Shown piece after piece: positions 6,162 to 11,211 of a stretch of 11,211 nucleotides of DNA. Made by a program: the position numbers and the translations under genes. The DNA is from JAOZTV01 sp965371805 (GTDB taxonomy: Bacteria; Acidobacteriota; Aminicenantia; UBA2199): NCBI GenBank assembly GCA_965371805.1, contig CBDUZW010000105.1, forward strand, positions 1 through 11,211, read 5' to 3'. Position 1 is the stretch's first letter, and each line of letters opens with the position of its first letter. The notes below the pieces were generated by a model. The model was not told the origin of the DNA. It did not search any database and worked only from the letters and a program-made list of their open reading frames with translations.

Positions 6162-7436
6162 ATGATAAAAAATATATTTAAATTTGCCTGGAGAAATATT
6201 TTGAGAAACAGGAGAAGAACGCTGTTTACTACTTTTGCAATCATAGTAGGTGTTATGAGTCTTATTATTTCAAACTCTTATATAAATGGCGTTATGGATA
6301 GTGCCGTTGATACTATGATCAAAACCCAGATTGGACATATAAAAATTGCCCATAAGGAATATATAAGATTGGAAAGAATTTTTCCAAAGGAATATATGAT
6401 TACTGATTTGAGTAAAATCAGATCCTCTCTTACATCCATAGAAGGGATCGGGCATATTGATGAGAGAATTAAATTCCCTATACTTTTGAGTCAGGATGAT
6501 ATAAATGAACCGGGAATTGCCATTGCTGTGGACCCGATTGCAATAAATAAAAGTATGGACCTGGAAGGAACATTAATAAATGGGAAATATATTTCAAACT
6601 CCGAGAAGAATATGATTATTGGAAAGGGATTGGCAAAAATCTTAAATGTTCAGGTAGATAAAGAGCTTCTATTAGTTACAACAGATATAAACTATTCAAC
6701 ATATGCTTTGCCCTCTAAAATCAATGGAATTTTTGAAACTGGATTTTCTATGTTTGATAAGCATCTCTTATATATCCCAATTCAAATGGGAAGGGAAATG
6801 TTAGATAGTCCAGATTCTGCACATGAGATCCTTATCTTCTTAAAAAATCCGGATGAAGCTAAAATTATTGGGCAAAAAATAAGGAAAATTCTTGACACAC
6901 AATTCCCTGGCAATCAGTATCAGGTAATTTCCTGGAGAGAAACAGATCTGATTGAATCCTTCTTACCAATGTTGGAAACAGTATTTGGGAAAGTATTATG
7001 GATTATTATGTTTATAGTGGGTTTGGTTATATTAAATACGATGTTAATGGCTGTTATGGAAAGGTTTCATGAGATCGGAGTGTTGAAAGCTCTGGGATTT
7101 AAGAACCATAATATTATCTCAATGATATTTGTTGAAGCATTTTGTATCGGTACTATTGGCTCTGTAATAGGAGGATTGATCGGGGGGGGGATATCTGCTG
7201 TACTTGAAAAAACAGGTATACCAATTGCAAAAATGGTAGGACCTGAAATCTGGGATAAAATAGATATGCCTCTTCCATTCTATGGACAGGTAGTTTATCC
7301 GGATTTTAATTTTAATATATTGATATCATCTATAATTTTTGGTATATTTATTACGCTTCTGGCTGTTGTCTACCCGGCATATAAATCTTCAAAAATGCTG
7401 CCGGTTGATGCATTTCGGTCAAAGTTGAGTATTTAG
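6162..7436 (+). CDS. FtsX/LolC-E-type ABC permease, second copy
   Basis: A 424-residue permease, the same length and layout as its neighbour: helix 1 about 20-42, periplasmic domain about 45-275, helices 2-4 about 276-298, 324-346 and 385-406. The hallmark MERFHEIGVLKALGFKNHNI and the terminal YPAYKSSKMLPVDAF match the FtsX family. AGGAG at 6150-6154 lies 7 bases before the ATG. It is clearly diverged from the first permease, as LolC is from LolE, which fits a heterodimer with different contacts to the periplasmic carrier. Residues 341-343, in helix 3, are three glycines encoded by an uninterrupted G9 run. Slippage there would remove the last helix and inactivate the exporter. Confidence 0.93.
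   Translation: MIKNIFKFAWRNILRNRRRTLFTTFAIIVGVMSLIISNSYINGVMDSAVDTMIKTQIGHIKIAHKEYIRLERIFPKEYMITDLSKIRSSLTSIEGIGHIDERIKFPILLSQDDINEPGIAIAVDPIAINKSMDLEGTLINGKYISNSEKNMIIGKGLAKILNVQVDKELLLVTTDINYSTYALPSKINGIFETGFSMFDKHLLYIPIQMGREMLDSPDSAHEILIFLKNPDEAKIIGQKIRKILDTQFPGNQYQVISWRETDLIESFLPMLETVFGKVLWIIMFIVGLVILNTMLMAVMERFHEIGVLKALGFKNHNIISMIFVEAFCIGTIGSVIGGLIGGGISAVLEKTGIPIAKMVGPEIWDKIDMPLPFYGQVVYPDFNFNILISSIIFGIFITLLAVVYPAYKSSKMLPVDAFRSKLSI
7182..7190 (+). repeat. G9 homopolymer inside the second permease gene
   Basis: Nine consecutive G residues in an AT-rich gene encode Gly341-Gly343 of the second permease. The current length keeps the frame open. Gain or loss of one G would truncate the protein within or just after transmembrane helix 3. 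Confidence 0.9.
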
Positions 7437-7444
7437 GAGGAACC

Positions 7445-8200
7445 ATGAAGAAAATAAATATTGTTTTAATGATAAGTACAATTATTTGCATTAGTTTTTT
7501 GTATTCAAATGAAAAAATATCACCATTTGAAATTCTTGAAAAAATTGATAAAAACATGAACTATAAAACTGCTTATGTAGAGATGGATATGATAATAAAG
7601 ATAAAGAACCGTACAATAACAAAATCTTTAATTAGTTATTCAGAAGGGAATGAAAAGTCCTTTATTGAGTTTTTAAGTCCGGCACGTGATAAAGGGACAA
7701 AAATGTTAAGAAGTGACAATATTATAAAAATATATTATCCTTCTGCTGAACGAATAATGAGATTATCGGGGCATATGCTGAGGCAGAGCATGATGGGATC
7801 TGATTTTTCATATGAAGATATGACTGAAAGATCCAGGAAATTAAGAGAAGACTATAGTGCAAAAATGCTTGAACCTGAACACCTTAACGGCAGGGAAATC
7901 TATGTTATGGAACTTATTTCAAAAAAAAAAAAACAGACTTATTTTAAACGTAAAATATGGATTGATAAGAACCGTTTTGTAGGCGTAAAAGAAGAATTAT
8001 ACTCGAAAGGAGGAAAACTTCTCAAGACAATGAAGGTCACAAAAGTTGAAATGATAAATGGCCGGAACTACCCCATGATCATGGAGATGGAGGATAAGCT
8101 TAGAAAAAACTCCTCAACCACAATGGTCATAAAAAAAATTGATTTTGATATAAAGCTCCCCAAAGGGATTTTTTCCGAAAGAAACCTTCAGAAAAGGTAA
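7445..8200 (+). CDS. LolA-like outer membrane lipoprotein-sorting protein
   Basis: A 251-residue protein with a signal peptide (MKKINIVLMISTIICISFLYS), so it is predicted to be periplasmic. The body matches the LolA-like 'outer membrane lipoprotein-sorting protein' family (PF17131 as I recall it). Features include a YVEMDMIIKIKNRT strand region, FIEFLSPARDKGTKML, YYPSAERIMRLSG and the family hallmark MMGSDFSYEDM (116-126). The length of about 250 residues fits. Such proteins adopt the half-barrel LolA/LolB fold and are thought to carry an acyl-chain or lipoprotein cargo. AGGAGG at 7435-7440 overlaps the permease stop and precedes the ATG. It is the last gene of the operon. Codons 159-163 lie in an A13 run that could cause transcriptional slippage. 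Confidence 0.88.
   Translation: MKKINIVLMISTIICISFLYSNEKISPFEILEKIDKNMNYKTAYVEMDMIIKIKNRTITKSLISYSEGNEKSFIEFLSPARDKGTKMLRSDNIIKIYYPSAERIMRLSGHMLRQSMMGSDFSYEDMTERSRKLREDYSAKMLEPEHLNGREIYVMELISKKKKQTYFKRKIWIDKNRFVGVKEELYSKGGKLLKTMKVTKVEMINGRNYPMIMEMEDKLRKNSSTTMVIKKIDFDIKLPKGIFSERNLQKR
7921..7933 (+). repeat. A13 homopolymer inside the LolA-like gene
   Basis: Thirteen consecutive A residues encode the end of Ser159 and Lys160-Lys163. The frame is intact as sequenced. Runs of this length are prone to polymerase slippage and to sequencing error. Confidence 0.9.
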
Positions 8201-8217
8201 TAAAATTTAAAAAATCT

Positions 8218-8235
8218 GGACTGATACCAAATGTA
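8218..8235 (+). repeat. 18-bp repeat, copy 1 (pair with 8847-8864)
   Basis: GGACTGATACCAAATGTA matches GGTCTGACACCAAATGTA at 8847-8864 at 16 of 18 positions, in the same orientation, and both are preceded by A runs. The two copies bracket the UPF0158 gene. Copy 1 lies just past the end of the exporter operon and runs into a weak stem, GTAAAA (8233-8238) with TTTTAC (8243-8248). Confidence 0.6.
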
Positions 8236-8297
8236 AAAGTTTTTTTACCTCTTTATCCAAATTTGAGCCGGAACAAAGTGGAGACCTACGAAGTTAA

Positions 8298-8732
8298 TTA
8301 TTCATTGAAATCTTCTTTGTTTAAATCTATCTGCTCTTTTATCCACTCAATATAACGCATTTTTTTGAAATCAAACCATTGTTGTCGATATTTCCCGGAA
8401 TTATCAATTTGCCACTTAAAGTTTCTAAAAGGTTTAGGTCTGTTTAATGCATTTATTAGTTCGTTCTGTAATCTTGTGTCATCAATTTTCTCAGCAAAAT
8501 CAACCATTATTTTGAAGGAATCATTTGAATCAAATCCTTCAAATTCGAAATAATCATCCCAATTTTCATCAATCTCCTTAGATTCATCTTCCCAAGATTC
8601 CTCGTCAGCTCCAATCCAATTATCAAAATTGAGTAATGTCTTAATCTCGCCAGTCTTGATATTATAAAAACATCTTATTCCACAATCCAAGTTATCAGCA
8701 ATTTCTTCTATTTGTTTTTCAATCAGTTTCAT
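8298..8732 (-). CDS. UPF0158 family protein of unknown function
   Basis: A 144-residue, strongly acidic protein recognisable as UPF0158. It has the start KLIEKQIEEIADNLDCGIRCFYN, the middle block SFKIMVDFAEKIDDTRLQ (72-89) and the family signature NRPKPFRNFKWQI followed by YRQQWFDFK (97-123). There is no membrane segment or signal peptide, so it should be cytoplasmic. No biochemical role is established for the family. The ATG at 8732 matches the family start but has no clear Shine-Dalgarno site, unlike the exporter genes. It is bracketed by an 18-bp direct repeat and preceded by a cluster of inverted repeats, which suggests an accessory, possibly acquired gene. Confidence 0.85.
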   Translation of the reverse strand: MKLIEKQIEEIADNLDCGIRCFYNIKTGEIKTLLNFDNWIGADEESWEDESKEIDENWDDYFEFEGFDSNDSFKIMVDFAEKIDDTRLQNELINALNRPKPFRNFKWQIDNSGKYRQQWFDFKKMRYIEWIKEQIDLNKEDFNE

Positions 8733-8771
8733 GTTTGCAGGATGTTTTTAAAGCTTTCATGTAACATTTGT

Positions 8772-8824
8772 GTATAACCCATTGCTGTTATACCTCCAAT
8801 TTGGTTGGATAACAACTATTGTTG
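8772..8824. repeat. Cluster of overlapping inverted repeats upstream of UPF0158
   Basis: Three stems crowd into about 50 bases. GTATAAC (8772-8778) pairs perfectly with GTTATAC (8787-8793). GTTAT (8787-8791) can instead pair with ATAAC (8809-8813) around a CCAA-T-TTGG core (8796-8804). CAAC (8813-8816) pairs with GTTG (8821-8824). They are mutually exclusive in part and sit 40-95 bases upstream of the UPF0158 start. Function unknown; a recombination site or a folded leader are both possible. Confidence 0.45.
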
Positions 8825-8944
8825 ATATTTATTAGAGTAAAAAAATGGTCTGACACCAAATGTACCAAAGTGATTATACCCGGCTTCGTTTCTAAGCAGG
8901 TCGAAATCGACCTGTTTAAAGTCGAGGTTATTTAATTTCTCCAT
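8816..8944 (-). CDS. Short hypothetical ORF (42 residues) directly after the Bro-N gene
   Basis: An ATG at 8944 lies three bases after the Bro-N/DinD-like stop codon and opens a frame of 42 codons ending in TAG. The peptide begins MEKLNNLDFKQVDFDLLRNE and ends FFYSNKYQQ. I do not recognise it. Its closeness to the upstream stop suggests coupled translation, and its composition looks protein-like at the N-terminus. It contains copy 2 of the 18-bp repeat near its 3' end and a strong inverted repeat near its 5' end. It could be a real small protein, the truncated start of a longer gene cut off by insertion of the repeat, or chance. Confidence 0.35.
   Translation of the reverse strand: MEKLNNLDFKQVDFDLLRNEAGYNHFGTFGVRPFFYSNKYQQ
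8847..8864 (+). repeat. 18-bp repeat, copy 2 (pair with 8218-8235)
   Basis: GGTCTGACACCAAATGTA, 16/18 identical to copy 1 and 629 bases downstream of it, again preceded by an A run. Its reverse complement contains TGGTGTCAGACC, which looks like a mobile-element end, but that impression rests on recollection only. Confidence 0.6.
8893..8918. repeat. Strong inverted repeat (12-bp arms) in the short ORF
   Basis: CAGGTCGA (8897-8904) and TCGACCTG (8907-8914) are a perfect inverted repeat around two bases. The symmetry extends through one G-T pair and three more matches to 8893 and 8918. It lies 30-55 bases past the Bro-N gene. No T-run follows on the minus strand, so it is not an obvious intrinsic terminator. 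Confidence 0.6.
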
Positions 8945-8947
8945 TAA

Positions 8948-9799
8948 CTATTTCTTCTTTTTGGAATTTAGTTCTTTTGTCTTTTCTCCTGAAATAGTTT
9001 TTGCATTTATGGGGCTTACCACTTTTTTGCCTGTTTTTGCTTCCAGTTCTTTTCTGGCTACTTTGGCAACATTCCCACCTTGCTTGGCTACTTTCTTACT
9101 TTCGACAAAGTTTTTAGGTTCTACGGCTTCTGAAATATCTTTTGTAGAGGCTTCGGCAAGCATATTCAAAATTAGTTCGGTGTTGGTCATGTTGTCTCGC
9201 AGGTTTTCATTTTTTAAGCCTTTAAGAACTTTGTATTCTTTGGTAGTTTTATCTGCCCAGGCTTTGGTAATAATATTGGTTAGAGCAGCAAACTGCATAC
9301 CTTCTTTCAATCCTCTTTTTTTCCATTCATCGGTTAACTCTTTGCGTACTTCAATGCTTTTAAGACGTTGGTTAATCCACTTTTCAGAATATCCCAAATC
9401 TAAATATTCTTTCAATGCCCTGTCGATAGTTAATTCAGGGTCCTGCATCTCGTCTAATCGTTCTGATGCAATTTGAGCCAGCCATAGTTTAAAAGGCTCT
9501 GCCTTTGGCGATGGTATTGATTGTATTAACCTGAAAAGCTCTTCTGTATCAGCCACATCTGTCATACGCATTTTTCCATCAGCAGCAACCATTTTCAAAC
9601 CGTGACAATTTGTCACGGTTTGGTTTCCCTCCGCCTTAAGTCTCTGTTTTAATTTTCTCCAATATGCTAATGGATCTACACTTTCTGTTAAAACAGAAAT
9701 TACATCAACAATTGAGATATACCATTTTTCATTATCGCTATCCCAAACAGTACGAATAGTGCTGTCTTCAAATATTTTTATGCTATCTTTTTTTGTCAT
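8948..9799 (-). CDS. Bro-N domain protein with DinD-like C-terminal half
   Basis: A 283-residue protein. Residues about 5-110 are a Bro-N (phage antirepressor/BRO) domain: the opening IKIFEDSTIRTVWDSDNEKWYISIVDVISVLTES region, then VTNCHGLKM, ADGKMRMTDVADTEELFRLIQSIPS and KLWLAQIASER. The C-terminal part (LRDNMTNTELILNMLAEASTK..., 200-260) aligns by eye with the end of Escherichia coli DinD, a DNA-damage-inducible protein that also starts with a Bro-N-like domain and inhibits RecA filaments. The tail is lysine-rich. The ATG at 9799 has AGGA with 8-base spacing. Relatives occur in prophages and restriction or defence islands; no restriction genes are visible here. The gene encloses a perfect 27-bp palindrome. 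The domain call is firm; a DinD-like role is inferred. Confidence 0.82.
   Translation of the reverse strand: MTKKDSIKIFEDSTIRTVWDSDNEKWYISIVDVISVLTESVDPLAYWRKLKQRLKAEGNQTVTNCHGLKMVAADGKMRMTDVADTEELFRLIQSIPSPKAEPFKLWLAQIASERLDEMQDPELTIDRALKEYLDLGYSEKWINQRLKSIEVRKELTDEWKKRGLKEGMQFAALTNIITKAWADKTTKEYKVLKGLKNENLRDNMTNTELILNMLAEASTKDISEAVEPKNFVESKKVAKQGGNVAKVARKELEAKTGKKVVSPINAKTISGEKTKELNSKKKK
9596..9622. repeat. Perfect 27-bp palindrome within the Bro-N gene
   Basis: Arms CAAACCGTGACAA (9596-9608) and TTGTCACGGTTTG (9610-9622) are fully complementary around one base. It encodes residues around QTVTNCHGLK, a conserved part of the Bro-N domain, so the coding sequence tolerates it. It could act as an internal operator or as a DNA/RNA hairpin. 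Confidence 0.85.
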
Positions 9800-10024
9800 A
9801 TCACAAGTCCTAAAAAGGCGTGTAAATATTTAGTTCTTTGTCTGTATTGTCTCATTCAATTCTCAAGTTAAATCCATTATTACATAAAATAGTTTCAGAC
9901 AGGCTACCGCAGGTCCTATTTGCCTGACCAGACCGGAATAAGTTTGTTAAACTCATAAATAAAAACCAGCAATCTTAATACCTGCCGGCAACTTCCTGTT
10001 TCAGTATTTATGCTTTATTAAGAA

Positions 10025-10077
10025 TTTTTATTAGAACATATATAAAAAAGAATGTAAAGATATAAATTATAGGAATT
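10025..10077 (-). repeat. 53-bp direct repeat, copy 1 (duplicated promoter)
   Basis: 48 of 53 bases match copy 2 at 10993-11045, in the same orientation. Both promoter hexamers found in copy 2 are intact here: TTTACA (10053-10058) and TCTAAT (10030-10035), read on the minus strand with a 17-bp spacer. All five mismatches fall outside the hexamers. Transcription from it would run into the Bro-N gene. Confidence 0.75.
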
Positions 10078-10130
10078 ATAACTCAACCTTATGGATCGTC
10101 TATGATTAATAACAGGATTAAATTTCATAC

Positions 10131-10155
10131 GTAGGGGCATCCCTGGTGGGTGCCC
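10131..10155 (+). repeat. REP-like palindrome with GTAG foot
   Basis: GTAG (10131-10134) is followed at once by an 8-bp stem, GGGCATCC (10135-10142) and GGGTGCCC (10148-10155), with one G-T pair and a 5-base loop CTGGT. A GTAG or similar tetranucleotide at the foot of a GC-rich hairpin is the hallmark of REP elements mobilised by REP-associated tyrosine transposases (RAYT). It stands out as GC-rich in AT-rich surroundings, 60 bases past the speB stop. No RAYT gene is in the window. No T-run follows on the minus strand. Confidence 0.6.
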
Positions 10156-10215
10156 ATATCTTCATTATATTCACCATTATCATTTTGTAACTGTTCATGT
10201 TTTTGTTGTGGTTTT

Positions 10216-10992
10216 TTATATCATTTTGCTTAATATTTCTTTCATCATTTTTGCGGCAAGAAAAGCGGTCATATTTTGAAAGTCTTTATTTGGATTATAT
10301 TCTACAATATCAGCACCTATGATTTCGGAATCTATGTTCTGAATTAAATCGATTACTTGTCTAGAGGTTAACCCTCCAGGTTCGTTATGTGAAACTCCGG
10401 GGGCAAACGCAGGGTCAAACCCATCGATATCCAGTGAAATGTACAATGGGTTTTCAAATTTCGGAATCCTGGTTAAATCTAAATCTTTCATTTGATGTAT
10501 TTCAACATTAAATTTATCAGCTTGTTTTGCCTGGTGCTTGTTTAATGTTCTAATCCCCACTTGAACCAGCTTAATAGCAAGCTTATTTTCCATAATTCTT
10601 GCAAAAGGGCAGGCGTGAGAGAATTTGTCTCCTTCAAAATTATCATATAAATCACAATGAGCATCAATATGAAGAATGTCTAATTTGGGGTATTTTTTGC
10701 TATGTGCCTTAATTATTGGAAATGTTATGGAATGGTCCCCACCTAATGTAAAAACTTTTGCACCTGAATTAAGATGGGTTTCAGTTAATTTCTCGATATC
10801 AAAATATTCAGATATTTCAAAATCACCTTTATCGTCAATCCTGAAACTTTCGATAGAGGTTAAATTTTCTGCAAACATATTCGATGAATCACAATTCAAT
10901 GCTTCTCTTATTAATGGTGGAGCAAGTTTTGGGCCTTTTTGATAAGAAGATTTTTCGTCAAACGAAATACCCTGTATGATTATTTTGTTCAT
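10216..10992 (-). CDS. speB: Agmatinase/arginase-family ureohydrolase
   Basis: A 258-residue ureohydrolase with the complete binuclear manganese site: His87 in GGDHS, Asp110/His112/Asp114 in DAHCD, and Asp188/Asp190 in SLDIDGFDPAFAPG, followed by EPGGLTSRQV. The HACPF segment (126-130) is at the position of the substrate-loop histidine, and GADIVEYNP matches the C-terminal signature. The likely reaction is agmatine to putrescine plus urea in polyamine synthesis; a guanidino-acid hydrolase cannot be excluded, because substrate loops differ little by eye. It is short beside the roughly 300-residue enzymes, mainly at the N-terminus, but still begins with a KGPKLAPPLIREA stretch typical of the family. 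No arginine decarboxylase gene is nearby. The ATG has no Shine-Dalgarno site and lies about 6 bases from a promoter -10, suggesting a leaderless message. Confidence 0.88.
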   Translation of the reverse strand: MNKIIIQGISFDEKSSYQKGPKLAPPLIREALNCDSSNMFAENLTSIESFRIDDKGDFEISEYFDIEKLTETHLNSGAKVFTLGGDHSITFPIIKAHSKKYPKLDILHIDAHCDLYDNFEGDKFSHACPFARIMENKLAIKLVQVGIRTLNKHQAKQADKFNVEIHQMKDLDLTRIPKFENPLYISLDIDGFDPAFAPGVSHNEPGGLTSRQVIDLIQNIDSEIIGADIVEYNPNKDFQNMTAFLAAKMMKEILSKMI

Positions 10993-11045
10993 TTTTTATT
11001 AGAACATATATAAAAAAAATTGTAAAGTTATAATTTACAGGAATT
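10993..11045 (-). repeat. 53-bp direct repeat, copy 2 (speB 5' flank)
   Basis: 48/53 identical to copy 1 at 10025-10077. It begins at the base immediately upstream of the speB start codon and contains the whole speB promoter. Together the two copies bracket speB and the REP-like hairpin, 968 bases apart. Confidence 0.75.
10998..11026 (-). promoter_or_regulatory. speB promoter, probably giving leaderless mRNA
   Basis: On the minus strand TTTACA (11021-11026) and TCTAAT (10998-11003) each match the sigma-70 consensus at 5 of 6 positions, with the ideal 17-bp spacer. Only five A residues separate the -10 element from the speB ATG. Transcription should therefore start at or next to the A of the start codon, in agreement with the absent ribosome site. 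Confidence 0.6.
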
Positions 11046-11211
11046 TGGTTTTACTTAACTTAATATGGGAAAAATCGATGAAAGCTAGTGTAAACATGTG
11101 GGCAGAGAGGTAAAAATTAAACCCATTATGGTGTAAAAAGTGTTGATTTATTGCTATCATGTTGAAGTTCAGAAACATATTAGACTCTGATCCCCCAAAA
11201 AACCCAAATGA

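Larger units (their letters stand above)
9800..10215. other. Intergenic region between the Bro-N gene and speB
   Basis: There is no convincing gene on either strand in these 416 bases; the longest frames are a few tens of codons or fewer. It holds a small AGTTT-GTT-AAACT palindrome (9941-9953) and a distant inverted repeat, CATAAATA (9954-9961) with TATTTATG (10005-10012), enclosing a TGCCGGCA palindrome (9983-9990). It also contains copy 1 of the 53-bp repeat and the REP-like hairpin. If the repeat copy acts as a promoter, this is the roughly 225-base leader of the Bro-N gene. Confidence 0.6.

Noticed and set aside
8233..8248. Intrinsic terminator after the LolA-like gene
   Set aside because: The stem is six A-T-rich pairs (GTAAAA/TTTTAC) whose T-run is part of the loop and arm, so it is too weak to call.
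8745..8830. Integron attC site
   Set aside because: GTATAAC and GTTATAC have the AAC/GTT polarity but differ from the RYYYAAC/GTTRRRY boxes, and the 22-bp span is far too short for an attC. No integrase is in view.
8961..9476. Plus-strand 171-codon open frame opposite the Bro-N gene
   Set aside because: The minus strand carries a recognised Bro-N/DinD-like protein with a ribosome site; the antisense product resembles nothing and follows its codon pattern.
10163..10165. Short minus-strand ORF across the REP-like hairpin (about 15 codons)
   Set aside because: Too short, no ribosome site, and explained by the hairpin sequence.
11035..11211. Open minus-strand frame running in from the window edge
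   Set aside because: About 58 codons without a start in view, with a composition (many Phe, His and Asn) expected from AT-rich noncoding DNA. No family was recognised.
1..11211. CRISPR array, tRNA or rRNA genes, insertion sequence with transposase
   Set aside because: No regularly spaced repeats, no cloverleaf-like or rRNA-like sequence and no transposase motif were found on reading both strands.

Overview
The window is AT-rich DNA from a Gram-negative-type bacterium with an outer membrane. It encodes a signal-peptide-bearing beta-barrel protein and a LolA-like periplasmic carrier. Genes in the left three quarters have strong Shine-Dalgarno sites (AAGGAGGT, GGAGG), which argues against a typical Bacteroidetes host. 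A low-GC spirochaete or deltaproteobacterium-like lineage would fit, but the sequence does not settle the taxon.

Left block (1-1700, minus strand): a TetR-type repressor lies downstream of larE, an ATP-pyrophosphatase sulfur transferase of the three-cysteine type. The TetR gene has its own promoter. A dyad centred on base 646 covers the -10 region, so it is probably autoregulated.

Central block (1629-8200, plus strand): seven tightly packed genes look like one operon. In order they are a YtrA-type GntR repressor with a near-perfect palindromic operator, an SPFH/band-7 membrane protein, an outer-membrane beta-barrel, a LolD/MacB-type ATPase, two FtsX/LolC-E-type permeases of identical length (424 residues), and a LolA-like 'outer membrane lipoprotein-sorting' protein. 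Together they supply a part for every layer of the envelope: a scaffold and ABC extractor in the inner membrane, a soluble periplasmic carrier and an outer-membrane barrel. A dedicated lipid or lipoprotein export line is the best reading; the substrate is unknown. Several genes carry long homopolymer runs (G9 in the second permease, A13 in the LolA-like gene, three A9-A10 runs at the SPFH/barrel junction) that could slip.

Right block (8200-11211, minus strand): a looser, accessory-looking region with a UPF0158 gene, a 42-codon orphan ORF, a Bro-N/DinD-like gene and an agmatinase-family gene (speB). It is rich in repeats. An 18-bp repeat brackets UPF0158, and the Bro-N gene contains a perfect 27-bp palindrome. 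A 53-bp direct repeat (48/53 identical) brackets speB; each copy carries the same promoter hexamers, and the copy at speB implies a leaderless message. A REP-like hairpin with a GTAG foot lies just past speB. No rRNA, tRNA, CRISPR array or intact transposase was seen.
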